The position numbers and the translations under genes were made by a program. The notes under the pieces are model-generated. The model made no database searches. It was given only the letters and a program-made list of their open reading frames with translations, and was not told the origin of the DNA. From NCBI GenBank assembly GCA_016178705.1, contig JACOST010000015.1, forward strand, positions 62,001 to 126,000: 64,000 bases of DNA, read 5' to 3'. The stretch is from Deltaproteobacteria bacterium. GTDB taxonomy: Bacteria > Desulfobacterota > Binatia > HRBIN30 > JACQVA1. Shown here piece after piece: positions 17,315 through 25,471 of this stretch. How positions within the stretch are numbered: the first letter of the stretch is position 1; the number at the start of each line of letters is the position of its first letter.

Positions 17315-18565
17315 ATGCGTTTGCTTGAACGACAGGTGGTCAAGACGAGCGGGCTTGCAATGTTGCTGCTGGCCCTGCCGCTCAGTACTCGGCTGGCGGC
17401 CGCAGAAGATGCAACCGTCTACTGGAACAATCTCGGTATGCACCCGGTGGGGCAGGTGTGGGTGAACCAGCATCCCGACGCGGTTGAACTGGGTGACCTG
17501 GCGCGGTGTCCGGCATGCCACGGCGCGGACTACCGCGGCACCGCTATCTCGCGCACGCGCGCGGATCGGGTGTTGCACACCGAGTTCGGCACCAAACACT
17601 TCTGGCCAGGTTTTCAGGTGGGGTGCTATACCTGCCATATTGGCCCAGGCGGTGACGATGCAAATCCGAATCATCCACCGCTCGTGAGTGACGCCGCGGC
17701 CGCGACATCGGCCGACACGCCGGCGATGATTCGCCTCAGCGCCAGTGATGCCGACGGCAACCCACTGACCTTGCGCGTCGTCTCGCAACCAACTCATGGC
17801 ACCGTGGAACTGAGCGGAACGGTGGCCACCTATGTTGCCGATGCCGGGTTTTTCGGCTCGGACATATTCACGTTCGCCGCGTGGGATGGATCGAGCGATT
17901 CCAACCTCGCCAGCGTGGCGATCGACGTCGTCAACGGTTTGTCCGGCAGTGCGCCAGCATGTCCCGGAGATTGCAGCAACGACGGCGCCGTGACTGTCGA
18001 CGAGTTGATTCACTGCGTCAGTATCGCGCTCGGTGCACCCCTGGGTGATTGTCCGCCATGCGATGTCAGCGGCGATAACTTGGTGACCGTCGACGAGCTG
18101 GTACAGGCGGTGACGGCGTCGTTGAACGGCTGTTCTGGGCAACCGGCGCCAACTGGAGCAGCGACGGCCACGCCGACACCGACTCCGACGCCACGTTCGA
18201 GCGAGGCGCCGACAGCGACACCGACGATGCCAGCATCCGCGACGCTCGCGGACGTGCAGGCAATCTTCACCAGCAGTTGCACGGATGCGGCTTGTCACAC
18301 CGCCGCAGATCGGGCCGGCGATCTGGTGTTGGAGCCCGGCAGCTCGCACGCCGCGCTCGTCGGTGTGTTGCCAGCAAACCCCGCGGCGCTGAGCGACGGG
18401 TTGCTGCGCGTCAACCCGGGCAATCCCGCCGCCAGCTTCCTCGTAACCAAGCTCACCACTCCGCTGCGTGGGCAAGGGTCGAAGATGCCGATCGGCAAGC
18501 CGTCACTCACCACGGCGCAGATTCAAGTGATCCGCGACTGGATCACGCACGGAGCGCTGCCGTAA
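17315..18565 (+). CDS. Secreted c-type haem protein with cadherin-like, dockerin-like and cytochrome-type domains
   Basis: A 416-residue exported protein. Order: signal peptide (LAMLLLALPLSTRLAAA), a segment with two CxxCH haem-attachment motifs (CPACH, CYTCH), a tandem/cadherin-like beta domain (DADGNPLTLRVVSQPTHGTVEL), a paired VTVDEL module (CPGDCSNDGAVTVDEL then DNLVTVDELVQAV), a short Thr-Pro linker, and a C-terminal domain with CTDAACH and a GDLVLEPGSSHAALV run as in large cytochrome-like modules. The start at 17315 has TTGGAG and AGAGGAG upstream. It likely works in the periplasm or at the surface, perhaps in electron transfer. Partners unknown. The same VTVDEL module ends the giant protein at 20549-25258. 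Confidence 0.82.
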   Translation: MRLLERQVVKTSGLAMLLLALPLSTRLAAAEDATVYWNNLGMHPVGQVWVNQHPDAVELGDLARCPACHGADYRGTAISRTRADRVLHTEFGTKHFWPGFQVGCYTCHIGPGGDDANPNHPPLVSDAAAATSADTPAMIRLSASDADGNPLTLRVVSQPTHGTVELSGTVATYVADAGFFGSDIFTFAAWDGSSDSNLASVAIDVVNGLSGSAPACPGDCSNDGAVTVDELIHCVSIALGAPLGDCPPCDVSGDNLVTVDELVQAVTASLNGCSGQPAPTGAATATPTPTPTPRSSEAPTATPTMPASATLADVQAIFTSSCTDAACHTAADRAGDLVLEPGSSHAALVGVLPANPAALSDGLLRVNPGNPAASFLVTKLTTPLRGQGSKMPIGKPSLTTAQIQVIRDWITHGALP

Positions 18566-18615
18566 CTACTAGTGGCGTGTCTCATAATCGCGTTTACCGA
18601 TCCGCTGACGCAACT

Positions 18616-18682
18616 GGGAGGGCGAGGCTTCTGCCGAGCCGCACGGTGCATGCCAAGCGGCTCGCCGGGAGGCTCGCCTCCC
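18616..18682. repeat. Palindromic intergenic element, possible bidirectional terminator
   Basis: Imperfect arms at 18616-18642 and 18657-18682 (left end GGGAGGGCGAGGC, right end GCTCGCCTCCC) pair over about 22 of 27 positions around a 14-base loop. It lies between two convergent genes, where it could end transcription from both sides. The sequence style (GGCGAGG...GCCGAGCCGC) resembles dispersed palindromic repeats seen in other GC-rich genomes. Confidence 0.7.
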
Positions 18683-18705
18683 GTTTCGAATCTCGAGACG
18701 CGGCA

Positions 18706-19320
18706 CTAAAGACCCGAGCGCGTTCGCACATCGTCGGCGCTGCGCTCATCGAGGTGCGCCGTGCAGTTGAGTAGCCGCACGACATATGGTGGCGCGGTGT
18801 CGATGATGGTCAGCGAAGTATTGCCCCAGCGCTGCGGGGCGGCGACACCCGCCGGCAATTGCAGATGCCTCTGCGCCAGTGAGGCACACACGAGTCCGTG
18901 GGTGACCACGGCGAGATGCCCGCGGGCGCGAGTCGCGGCGTCGGTGATTGCGACCCACGCGCGATCGACTCGCTGATGAAACTCCATCCAGCGCTCGCCG
19001 CCAGGTGGCTCGTAATCCGGCCCCAGGATGTCGACGTCGAAGTCCGCATACGCTCGCCCCCGGATGTCGCCGTAGTTGCGCTCTTGCAGGAGCGCGTCGA
19101 GCCGGAGCGTGGCGCGGGTCGTGGCTTGCACGATTTCAGCGGTTATGCGCGCCCGCGGGAGATCGCTCGTGATCACGTTGGTGATGCCTTCACCGGCAAG
19201 TCGGCGCGCGAGCAGCCCGGCTTGGGTGATGCCGCGCTTGCTCAGCGGCGCTTCAGGCGTTTGCACTACGCGCGCCGCGTTCGAATCGGTTTCGCCGTGT
19301 CGGATGAGATAGATCGCCAT
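18706..19320 (-). CDS. Histidine phosphatase family protein
   Basis: A 204-residue phosphoglycerate-mutase-like phosphatase. The catalytic motif IYLIRHGETDSNAA is at the N-terminus, with the RHG histidine as the phospho-acceptor; the second Arg is in TSDLPRARITAEIV, the acid is Glu in LLQERNYGDIRG, and the second His is in LAVVTHGLV. All four catalytic residues are present, so it is probably active. Substrates in this family range from sugar phosphates to nucleotides and proteins. The start at 19320 (MAIYLIRHG) is chosen as the family norm. Confidence 0.92.
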   Translation of the reverse strand: MAIYLIRHGETDSNAARVVQTPEAPLSKRGITQAGLLARRLAGEGITNVITSDLPRARITAEIVQATTRATLRLDALLQERNYGDIRGRAYADFDVDILGPDYEPPGGERWMEFHQRVDRAWVAITDAATRARGHLAVVTHGLVCASLAQRHLQLPAGVAAPQRWGNTSLTIIDTAPPYVVRLLNCTAHLDERSADDVRTRSGL

Positions 19321-19457
19321 CGCGCGACGGTCAGACACGTTCGCCGCGCGGCTGTCAATCGGAGAGGACGCAAAATTGTAAGGATACAGCTCGCGCTGGG
19401 TCGCCTCAACCCGCATCGCATTTCGTACCGTGTTGCGCGTTGTGCTATCAGACTTCC

Positions 19458-19709
19458 ATGGACGATAGTATGAAAACCCTGCCAGGCTACCGTTGGGTCA
19501 TCATCGATCCGGAACTGCTCGGTGGGCAGCCGGCGATTCGAGGAACGCGATTGTCCGTGGCGCATGTGCTCGCGTGTCTTGCTGAAGGGATGACCGGAAC
19601 AGAGATCGCGATCGACTACGCGGGCTTCCCGCCCGAAAGCATTCCTGAGGTTCTTCGTTTCGCGTCCGAGGAACTTGAGCAGCGTCGCGGCGCCAATGTG
19701 GCTGCTTGA
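19458..19709 (+). CDS. DUF433 antitoxin-like protein
   Basis: An 83-residue DUF433 protein (VapB45-like antitoxin family). The signature GGQPAIRGTRLSVAHVLACL, followed by GMTGTEIAIDYAGFPPESIPEVLRFA, is clear. DUF433 proteins usually precede a DUF5615 PIN-like toxin, and that is the case here: the toxin gene begins 14 bp before this one stops. The start is ATG at 19458 or 19470. The toxin is cut short (see 19696-19887), so this antitoxin may be a leftover of a decayed module. Confidence 0.85.
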   Translation: MDDSMKTLPGYRWVIIDPELLGGQPAIRGTRLSVAHVLACLAEGMTGTEIAIDYAGFPPESIPEVLRFASEELEQRRGANVAA

Positions 19710-19887
19710 CCACAACGTTCCTGTTCAGTTGCGGGAGGTACTGGTCGAGTTCGGAATCGAGGCGGACACGGCCTTTGGGCGCGGCTGGCAAGCGTTGCGC
19801 AACGGCGATCTGGTCGAGACCGCCATTCGGCGGAGTTGCAGTGACGGTAGGCGTGATCGGCGGATACGCGTCGCCCGTCCACGGTGA
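19696..19887 (+). pseudogene. Truncated DUF5615 PIN-like toxin
   Basis: The first ~45 residues match a DUF5615 toxin (MWLLDHNVPVQLREVLVEFG, then DTAFGRGWQALRNGDLVETA), including the N-terminal LLDHN acidic motif. After that the sequence turns into an Arg-rich tail and stops at 63 residues, whereas family members run to about 110-120 and carry further acidic residues. No other frame continues the family pattern, so this looks like truncation rather than a simple frameshift. It overlaps the DUF433 gene by 14 bp. Probably inactive. Confidence 0.7.
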
Positions 19888-19906
19888 CGCGGGCGGCTCC
19901 GGAGGG

Positions 19907-20227
19907 CTACTCGACCTCGACACGATAGCTGATGACCCATAGGTCAAGTTGCTCGAGACGCGCCTTCCAGCGACCTTTGAATTGCCGCATCCATTGCCGA
20001 TTCTTGGGCGTGTCGGGCGCATCGACAACCAGCTTCACGAGGGTGTCGCGGTACGTCACGCCGCCCTGTCGCCAATGGCCCTCGACCTTCTGCGTTTCGT
20101 AACTTGCCGCGCCGAAATGATCGACGATTTGCAGCACCGCCTCCGCAAGCCAATCGGGCGGCACCTCGCGCCCATCATTGAACTGAAGTGGGAGCAGCAC
20201 CTCGAATCGCCGCCACCTGCTGCTCAT
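19907..20227 (-). CDS. Conserved-looking hypothetical protein (106 aa)
   Basis: Not recognised as a named family. The 106-residue protein is compact and Trp-rich (MSSRWRRFEVLLPLQFNDG at the start; GHWRQGGVTYRDTLVKLVVD and NRQWMRQFKGRWKARLEQLDLWV further on), with no signal peptide or membrane segment. Its start at 20227 lies inside the 3' end of the 74-residue gene 20175-20399, overlapping it by 53 bp. The Arg/Trp/Lys content could suit nucleic-acid contact. Tightly overlapping small gene pairs like this are often toxin-antitoxin modules, but no known fold is visible. Confidence 0.6.
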   Translation of the reverse strand: MSSRWRRFEVLLPLQFNDGREVPPDWLAEAVLQIVDHFGAASYETQKVEGHWRQGGVTYRDTLVKLVVDAPDTPKNRQWMRQFKGRWKARLEQLDLWVISYRVEVE

Positions 20228-20399
20228 AGGTCGCCTTTCCCTTGACGATGAACGGAATGCTCTGATCGGCGAGGGCTTCCAGCGCCGCTTCCGGCACGAG
20301 ATGCTCGCCGGTGCGGAGGACACGACCTGAGAAGCGGCCAAGCATGAAGCCCAGCGCGCGCTTCTCGGTCTCTCGATCCGGGAAGGTGATCGTCACCAT
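20175..20399 (-). CDS. Small hypothetical protein (74 aa), partner of 19907-20227
   Basis: A 74-residue protein of unknown function, beginning MVTITFPDRETEKRALGFM and continuing with SGRVLRTGEHLVPEAALEAL. A good ribosome-binding site (GAAGGAGCGAGACC) precedes the ATG at 20399, which supports real translation. Its last 53 bp overlap the start of the 106-residue gene, so the two are translationally linked. No motif identifies it; the short acidic first partner and basic second partner fit an antitoxin-first order only by analogy. Confidence 0.6.
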   Translation of the reverse strand: MVTITFPDRETEKRALGFMLGRFSGRVLRTGEHLVPEAALEALADQSIPFIVKGKATYEQQVAAIRGAAPTSVQ

Positions 20400-20522
20400 G
20401 GTCTCGCTCCTTCAAACATCGCTCGAAGTCTACCACTGATGATTCGACGCGCGCAAAGCAAAGCGTTGCCAACCGCGCGCACGAGTTCGTCGACCGAGAT
20501 CATAAGGTACTCCGTGCCTCCG

Positions 20523-20557
20523 ACTGCCTACTGCCCTCTGTCTACTGCCTACTGTCT
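20523..20557. repeat. Degenerate heptamer array overlapping the 3' end of the giant secreted-protein gene
   Basis: Five uninterrupted 7-base units of pattern CTGYCYN (CTGCCTA, CTGCCCT, CTGTCTA, CTGCCTA, CTGTCTC). The stop codon of the minus-strand gene at 20549-25258 and its last codons are read from these units, so the array seems to have landed at, or created, the gene's end. Confidence 0.8.
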
Positions 20558-23500
20558 CTCCGCGCATCTACTCAGCGCGATGTTCACCCCTTGGATCAAC
20601 TCGTCGACCGTCACGTCCGTGCTGTGATCGGCATCGAACTGCGGACAATCGCTGAGCGGTGACACTCCGAGCGCGATGTTCACGCCTTTGACGAGCTCTT
20701 CGACGGTGACGGTGTCGCTGCTGTCGCAGTCGCCGGCGCAGGGGATTGCTGTTGCGGTCGGCGGTAGCGGCGTTGCGGTTGGAGTCGCTGTGACGGTAGG
20801 CGCAGTCGTCGGACACGGAGTCGGAGAGGCGTGCGGCGTTGTAGTCTGACTCGCAGTCGGGGGCGGGCTGATGACAGCCGTGTTGTTTGGCGTCACAGCG
20901 ATCGATGGGGTGCCGGCGGTAGAGAGCGTCGGCGTCGCGGTGTTGATTGGCGTTTCTGTGGGCGAATTGGTCGCCGTCGGCAGTAGCGGAGAAGTGGTTG
21001 GACTACTTATCGCTGTTGGCGTGAGCGTCGGAACTGGCGTCGCGGTCGGAGTGTCCGCTTCAGTGCTACTCGGCGCGAGTGTGGGAGTTACGCTGAACGA
21101 CTCCGTGGCGGTGGGGGCTACCGTGTCTGTTCGCGTTTGAGTGGCGGTCAGCGTCGCCGTTTCTATTGGCGCGCTGGTCGCGGTGTTTGTCGGTATCGAG
21201 GTAGCAGTCGTCGTGGGCAAATCTGTCATCGTCTCTGGCGGCGTCGCGGTGGGCGTTGCTGACGGGCTGGTGCTCGACGTGAAGGTTACTGGGGCCGAGT
21301 TGGTCGGCACGGGCGTCGTGCTCGCCGTACTCGTTGGAGTAACGGTGGGAGTACCGGACGGCGTGTCGGTAGGCGTCTCTGTAAGCGTTCTCGTTGCGCT
21401 GTGGGTTGGTGACGACGTTGACGACGCTGTCGCTGTGCCCGTACTAGTCGCGGTGAGCGTATGCGTCGGGATTGCTGTCAGTGTTGACGTGCGGCTCATC
21501 GTCCAGGTCGCGGTGGGCGTCAACGTTCCAGTCGGCGTAACGGTTGCCGTTTGGGACGGTGTGAAACTTGGGCTTGCCGTGGCGCTGGTAGTCGGCGTGA
21601 ACGACGGCGTGCCGGTGAACGAAGCGGTAGGAGTCGGTGTTGGTGCTTGCGATGGCGAGCTGGATGGCGTCGGGCTCGCCGTTGAGGTCGCGGTGCTCGT
21701 CGCTGTGGCGATAGATGTGCTCGTCGCCATCGAAGTGATCGTGGCCATCGAGATCGCTGTCGCAGTGAACGTGCTCGTGGGGGTGGACGTTGGCGTCCGG
21801 GTGGGTGTCTGAGTTGCTGTGCTCGTACTCGTCCGGGTCGGTGTGGGTGAGTTGGTCGGTGTGCGAGTGGGCGTATCGCTCGGTGTTGAGGACGGCGTTC
21901 TCGTTGCTGTAGCGGTAAGGGTGTTCGTTGGGGTCGAAGTGCCCGTGTGGGTTGCAGTGGATGTCGCAGTGAATGTGCTCGTGGGGGTCGCCGTTGGCGT
22001 CCGGGTGGCTGTCTGAGTTGGTGTGTTCGTACTCGTCCGGGTCGGTGTGGGTGAGTTGGTCGGCGTGCGGGTCGGTGTATCGGTCGGTGTGGAGGTCGGC
22101 GTTCTCGTTGCTGTAGCGGTGGGGGTATTCGTTGGGGTCGAAGTGCCCGTGTGGGTTGCAGTGGATGTCGCAGTGAATGTGCTCGTGGGGGTCGCCGTTG
22201 GCGTGCGAGTGGCGGTCTGAGTTGGTGTGCTCGTACTCGTCCGAGTCGGTGTCGAAGTGGCGGTGTTGCTTGGTGTCGCAGTCGCGGTTCGCGTTGGCGT
22301 GTTGGTAGCGGTCTGGGTCGGCGTATTCGTGGGCGTTGCCGTCGCGGTGCCCGTACTCGTTGCTGTCCGCGTCGGAGTGTTCGTGGGCGTACGAGTCGCA
22401 GTTGCTGTTGCCGTTCGAGTCGGCGTGCGCGTGGGCGTCGTGGTCGGTGTGGGCGTTGGCGTGTTGGTCGGCGTTGGCGACGACGTGGACGTGGCGGTGA
22501 TAGTTGCGCTTGGCGAAGCTGTTGGAGTTGGACTCGCGCAAGCGCACTCCGGTCTGCTGAGCGCGTCGGCGGCGCACGCCTCATCCCATTGAACCTCGCA
22601 GCACCAGATGTTGGCGGTGCAGACCACGCTTCGACAGCTTGGATTCACACATCCAGGGCCTACTTCGGCTATACAGCAGTCGCCACTCGGGGTCGGCGTC
22701 GGCGTCGCGGTTGCCGTAGGCATCGGACTCGGGGTTGCTGTCGGCGGCGGTGCAGCGGCGTCAAGGTTAATCTGGTCAATAGCCATGCTGTTGTATGGGC
22801 TATCGCACTCGTACCCCTCCAGCCTCAGGTGGAGATTCTGTCCGCTGCTTTGGATCGCATATGGCTCGAAGCTGAAGTTGCCCGTCCTGTTTGCAGCAGT
22901 CGCTGTGCCTGCGATGCTACCATCAACGTTGATCGTAAAATCCAGACTCACAGGGCTAGCCATCGGTTGGGAGCCGGACGATGAGATGCCAACCCTCCCA
23001 AGCTGTACTCCGTTATCGTAGAGGGCGACGCTGGTCGAACCTCCCGCTCCGGGATTCTGGAACAACTCGACGCCGTAACCGCCATAGAAGCTGCTACCAG
23101 TGCTCCGTATCGTTACGAAGTGGGCAAAGCCGTCCTGATTCGGGCCGCAGCCAATCAACTGGGCGCGCAGGTGAGCTGGGAAAGAGAAGGCCAGCGACCG
23201 GTACACACCGGCACCGCTCACCCCAAGAAGTCTGTTTCCTGCGATCGAGATGTTGCCGAACTGCTCGGTCCATCCGTTCCCGGCATCGGCCGAATCCGGC
23301 CGATTGAAATCGTCTTGGAAAGACACAGCACCCGGGGTCGGCGTCGGGCCGCTTGGTGTAGCCGTAGGCGGCAGCACGCCTGTGCCGTTTACGGCGATAT
23401 CAATCTCGTACGTTGTCGGGTCGCACACTGGCGGGCTGAATTGTGAACATCGCAGGTACGTGATGCCAACGGTGGCAATCGCTGATCCGGCTGCGGATGG

Positions 23501-25258
23501 AGCGAACGCCACCTGGAATGCACTTGAGGAATTGCCTGCGAACATCGTATTCGACGCGGGTCCACCGGACACAACGAATGCCCCTCCCATGCCTCCCTTG
23601 CTGGCAATGTTTTGCAGACGCATAGGATTGGTGGACACCACACGGAACGCCACGCCTGTGGCGGCGCCAGTTTGGCCGACAAGTGTGTCTGGAAAATTGA
23701 TGCCTCCAGGCCAGACTTGGACGTACCCGTCAGATATCTGCCCCGGAGGAGTCGGAACCTGTGTGGCGGTCGGCAGATTCGTCCATGTGCGCGTTGGTGT
23801 CGCGGTGGGAGTCGCGCTGGGCTGCTGGGTGCCTGTCGATGTTCGGGTTGGAGTTAGCGTCGGCGTACGAGTGGGGATTGCTGACGGCGAGCTTTGACAA
23901 TCGGGAACGGCGAGGTACTCGCACTGACCGGTGATGCACCTTCCTGTTGTGCACTCTGGGCCACTCACGCATTCCGTATCCTGACAACAGCTAGTCCCCG
24001 TGGCGCTCCCTCCAGACGAGCTCGGCGCGATGCATGCTGAAAGTGCCGTCACCGCAACTACCTCCGTGTAGTAGTGCCGACCACCGATTACCGCGTGTGA
24101 GGCCACGAAATAGGTTTTCGGTTCCGGGAAGGAAACGACATCATTGAAGATACCCTGTCCGGTCTTCGCTGAAGTGCGATTGCACGACGGGCGACCATCG
24201 CAGGTGGCGGCTGATACGTCCTGAATCGTGTCGACGTGGATGTTTGTGTGGGTCGTTGGCGTGTTAACGAGCCAGTAGAGGCGAAGGGAGCTTCCCGCAG
24301 ACACCAACGATGGAGGCAGCGCCGCCCATTGGAAAGGACGGCGCTCCCACAACCGGACGTTCAGTCCGGGCAGGTCTGGTCGGTAAGGATCTGGCCCTTT
24401 GCCCGCCAGGTCGCCTTCCCAACCGTAGGGATCAACGGGAATATCGTCTTTTCTCACCTCGAAATGGAGATGAACAGGGAATGCGTTAGCTTTACCGCTG
24501 CAGCCACGGCCACCCGCGGTCCCGATCTGGGTCCCGCGACCAACGAACTTAGAAGGTTCGTACGCGCCTGACGCATTTGTCACGCTCGAATCCAGCGTGT
24601 CCAAATGCAGATAGACGGTCGAGTAGCCTCCGCCGTGGTCGAGGTAGACGGCCCCGCAGCAACCGGCCGTGCAGCCACAACTCGCGCTGCAAGTACCGCT
24701 GCTGCGCGCTATCGTTGTCCCGTCGGCGGCGGCGTACACTGGGAGGGGCTGACCGTTGGTTGAGAAGTCGTATCCGGGGTGCCCGTCGTAGTAGAGACGT
24801 GTCTTGTCGCTGTCACCACTGTAGCTTCCGTTGACCATGAAACTTGGCTGTGTGTCACTTCCGAACCCGTGAAGAAGCGAGCCGCCAAACGATACTGGAT
24901 TAGAATCGGGGTTTGTGTCGCCAACTTCACCCGTGAACGCTCGGACTCGGCTGTCCGGGACATAAGCAGCGGGCGTCTCGTGGTCCATGACGGTGACTAT
25001 GCTTGCGCTCCATGGGTCGACGGAGGGGCCGGTCTGAAGAGGGAACGAGAGCGGGAACGTCTCGGCCGAAGCATCACGTGCAGATGCCGCAACCAGGCAC
25101 CCAAGGAGCAAGACGCGCCAAGAGGGGCCAAGCTCGGTGTGGCGCGCTCGCCTTCGAGGGTGAGCGCCCTCGGTGGGGTGTCGCACCGTGAGCAGCAACG
25201 CTCTGGCGAAGATGGCGATTTTACGCGCCCCACTTCTGATTCGTACCCGGTCGCTCAT
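20549..25258 (-). CDS. Giant secreted M23 (LytM-type) peptidase with Thr-Pro repeat region and C-terminal dockerin-like pair
   Basis: A 1569-residue exported protein. Order: long basic N-region, signal helix ([19 protein letters not shown], about 48-65), M23 peptidase (about 150-300) with zinc ligands His160 and Asp164 in HPGYDF and H263/H265 in HLHFEVR, a Cys-rich segment, an ASH-like beta domain (choice-of-anchor D type), a concanavalin-like domain starting DDFNRPD, a Cys-rich [10 protein letters not shown] module, about 550 residues of Thr/Pro/Ser repeat, and a C-terminal VTVEEL/VTVDEL pair. The family cuts peptidoglycan cross-links or peptides; here it probably acts at the cell surface on a long stalk. 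GGAAGG precedes the ATG; a GTG at codon 25 is an alternative. The 3' end lies in a heptamer array. Confidence 0.88.
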   Translation of the reverse strand: MSDRVRIRSGARKIAIFARALLLTVRHPTEGAHPRRRARHTELGPSWRVLLLGCLVAASARDASAETFPLSFPLQTGPSVDPWSASIVTVMDHETPAAYVPDSRVRAFTGEVGDTNPDSNPVSFGGSLLHGFGSDTQPSFMVNGSYSGDSDKTRLYYDGHPGYDFSTNGQPLPVYAAADGTTIARSSGTCSASCGCTAGCCGAVYLDHGGGYSTVYLHLDTLDSSVTNASGAYEPSKFVGRGTQIGTAGGRGCSGKANAFPVHLHFEVRKDDIPVDPYGWEGDLAGKGPDPYRPDLPGLNVRLWERRPFQWAALPPSLVSAGSSLRLYWLVNTPTTHTNIHVDTIQDVSAATCDGRPSCNRTSAKTGQGIFNDVVSFPEPKTYFVASHAVIGGRHYYTEVVAVTALSACIAPSSSGGSATGTSCCQDTECVSGPECTTGRCITGQCEYLAVPDCQSSPSAIPTRTPTLTPTRTSTGTQQPSATPTATPTRTWTNLPTATQVPTPPGQISDGYVQVWPGGINFPDTLVGQTGAATGVAFRVVSTNPMRLQNIASKGGMGGAFVVSGGPASNTMFAGNSSSAFQVAFAPSAAGSAIATVGITYLRCSQFSPPVCDPTTYEIDIAVNGTGVLPPTATPSGPTPTPGAVSFQDDFNRPDSADAGNGWTEQFGNISIAGNRLLGVSGAGVYRSLAFSFPAHLRAQLIGCGPNQDGFAHFVTIRSTGSSFYGGYGVELFQNPGAGGSTSVALYDNGVQLGRVGISSSGSQPMASPVSLDFTINVDGSIAGTATAANRTGNFSFEPYAIQSSGQNLHLRLEGYECDSPYNSMAIDQINLDAAAPPPTATPSPMPTATATPTPTPSGDCCIAEVGPGCVNPSCRSVVCTANIWCCEVQWDEACAADALSRPECACASPTPTASPSATITATSTSSPTPTNTPTPTPTTTPTRTPTRTATATATRTPTNTPTRTATSTGTATATPTNTPTQTATNTPTRTATATPSNTATSTPTRTSTSTPTQTATRTPTATPTSTFTATSTATHTGTSTPTNTPTATATRTPTSTPTDTPTRTPTNSPTPTRTSTNTPTQTATRTPTATPTSTFTATSTATHTGTSTPTNTLTATATRTPSSTPSDTPTRTPTNSPTPTRTSTSTATQTPTRTPTSTPTSTFTATAISMATITSMATSTSIATATSTATSTASPTPSSSPSQAPTPTPTASFTGTPSFTPTTSATASPSFTPSQTATVTPTGTLTPTATWTMSRTSTLTAIPTHTLTATSTGTATASSTSSPTHSATRTLTETPTDTPSGTPTVTPTSTASTTPVPTNSAPVTFTSSTSPSATPTATPPETMTDLPTTTATSIPTNTATSAPIETATLTATQTRTDTVAPTATESFSVTPTLAPSSTEADTPTATPVPTLTPTAISSPTTSPLLPTATNSPTETPINTATPTLSTAGTPSIAVTPNNTAVISPPPTASQTTTPHASPTPCPTTAPTVTATPTATPLPPTATAIPCAGDCDSSDTVTVEELVKGVNIALGVSPLSDCPQFDADHSTDVTVDELIQGVNIALSRCAERQ
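21770..22260. repeat. 204-bp tandem repeat in the Thr-Pro coding region
   Basis: Two nearly identical units, 21819-22022 and 22023-22226, each encode 68 residues of the Thr/Pro/Ser stalk; part of a further copy lies on each side. The period is a multiple of three, so unit gain or loss keeps the frame. Differences between copies are scattered single bases, indicating a fairly recent duplication. Confidence 0.85.
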
Positions 25259-25471
25259 CGAGAACCTTCCCTGTCTCCCTGAGCAGCGCTACTGTGATTC
25301 CGCTCGTGACTCGCCTCTGCTGCGCCTTGATCCGTTCGGCGACAACGGTTATCTGCCTTTGAATCATGAAGCCCCCTCTCCATCCGTTGCGCGGCAACGG
25401 GTAGTCCTTCACTGTCTGTAGGCGCTCCACTTTCACGCCATTCGCTCCACTTTCGTCCGCTGCCGCAGTTC

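Noticed and set aside
21444-22584. Long Arg/His/Asp-rich minus-strand frames in the Thr-Pro region
   Set aside because: Out-of-frame readings of the same low-complexity DNA as the real peptidase gene.
20871-22592. Long Val/Gly-rich frames on the plus strand
   Set aside because: They are the mirror of the Thr-Pro repeat on the minus strand; the simple repeat keeps all frames free of stops. No ribosome-binding sites and no domain.
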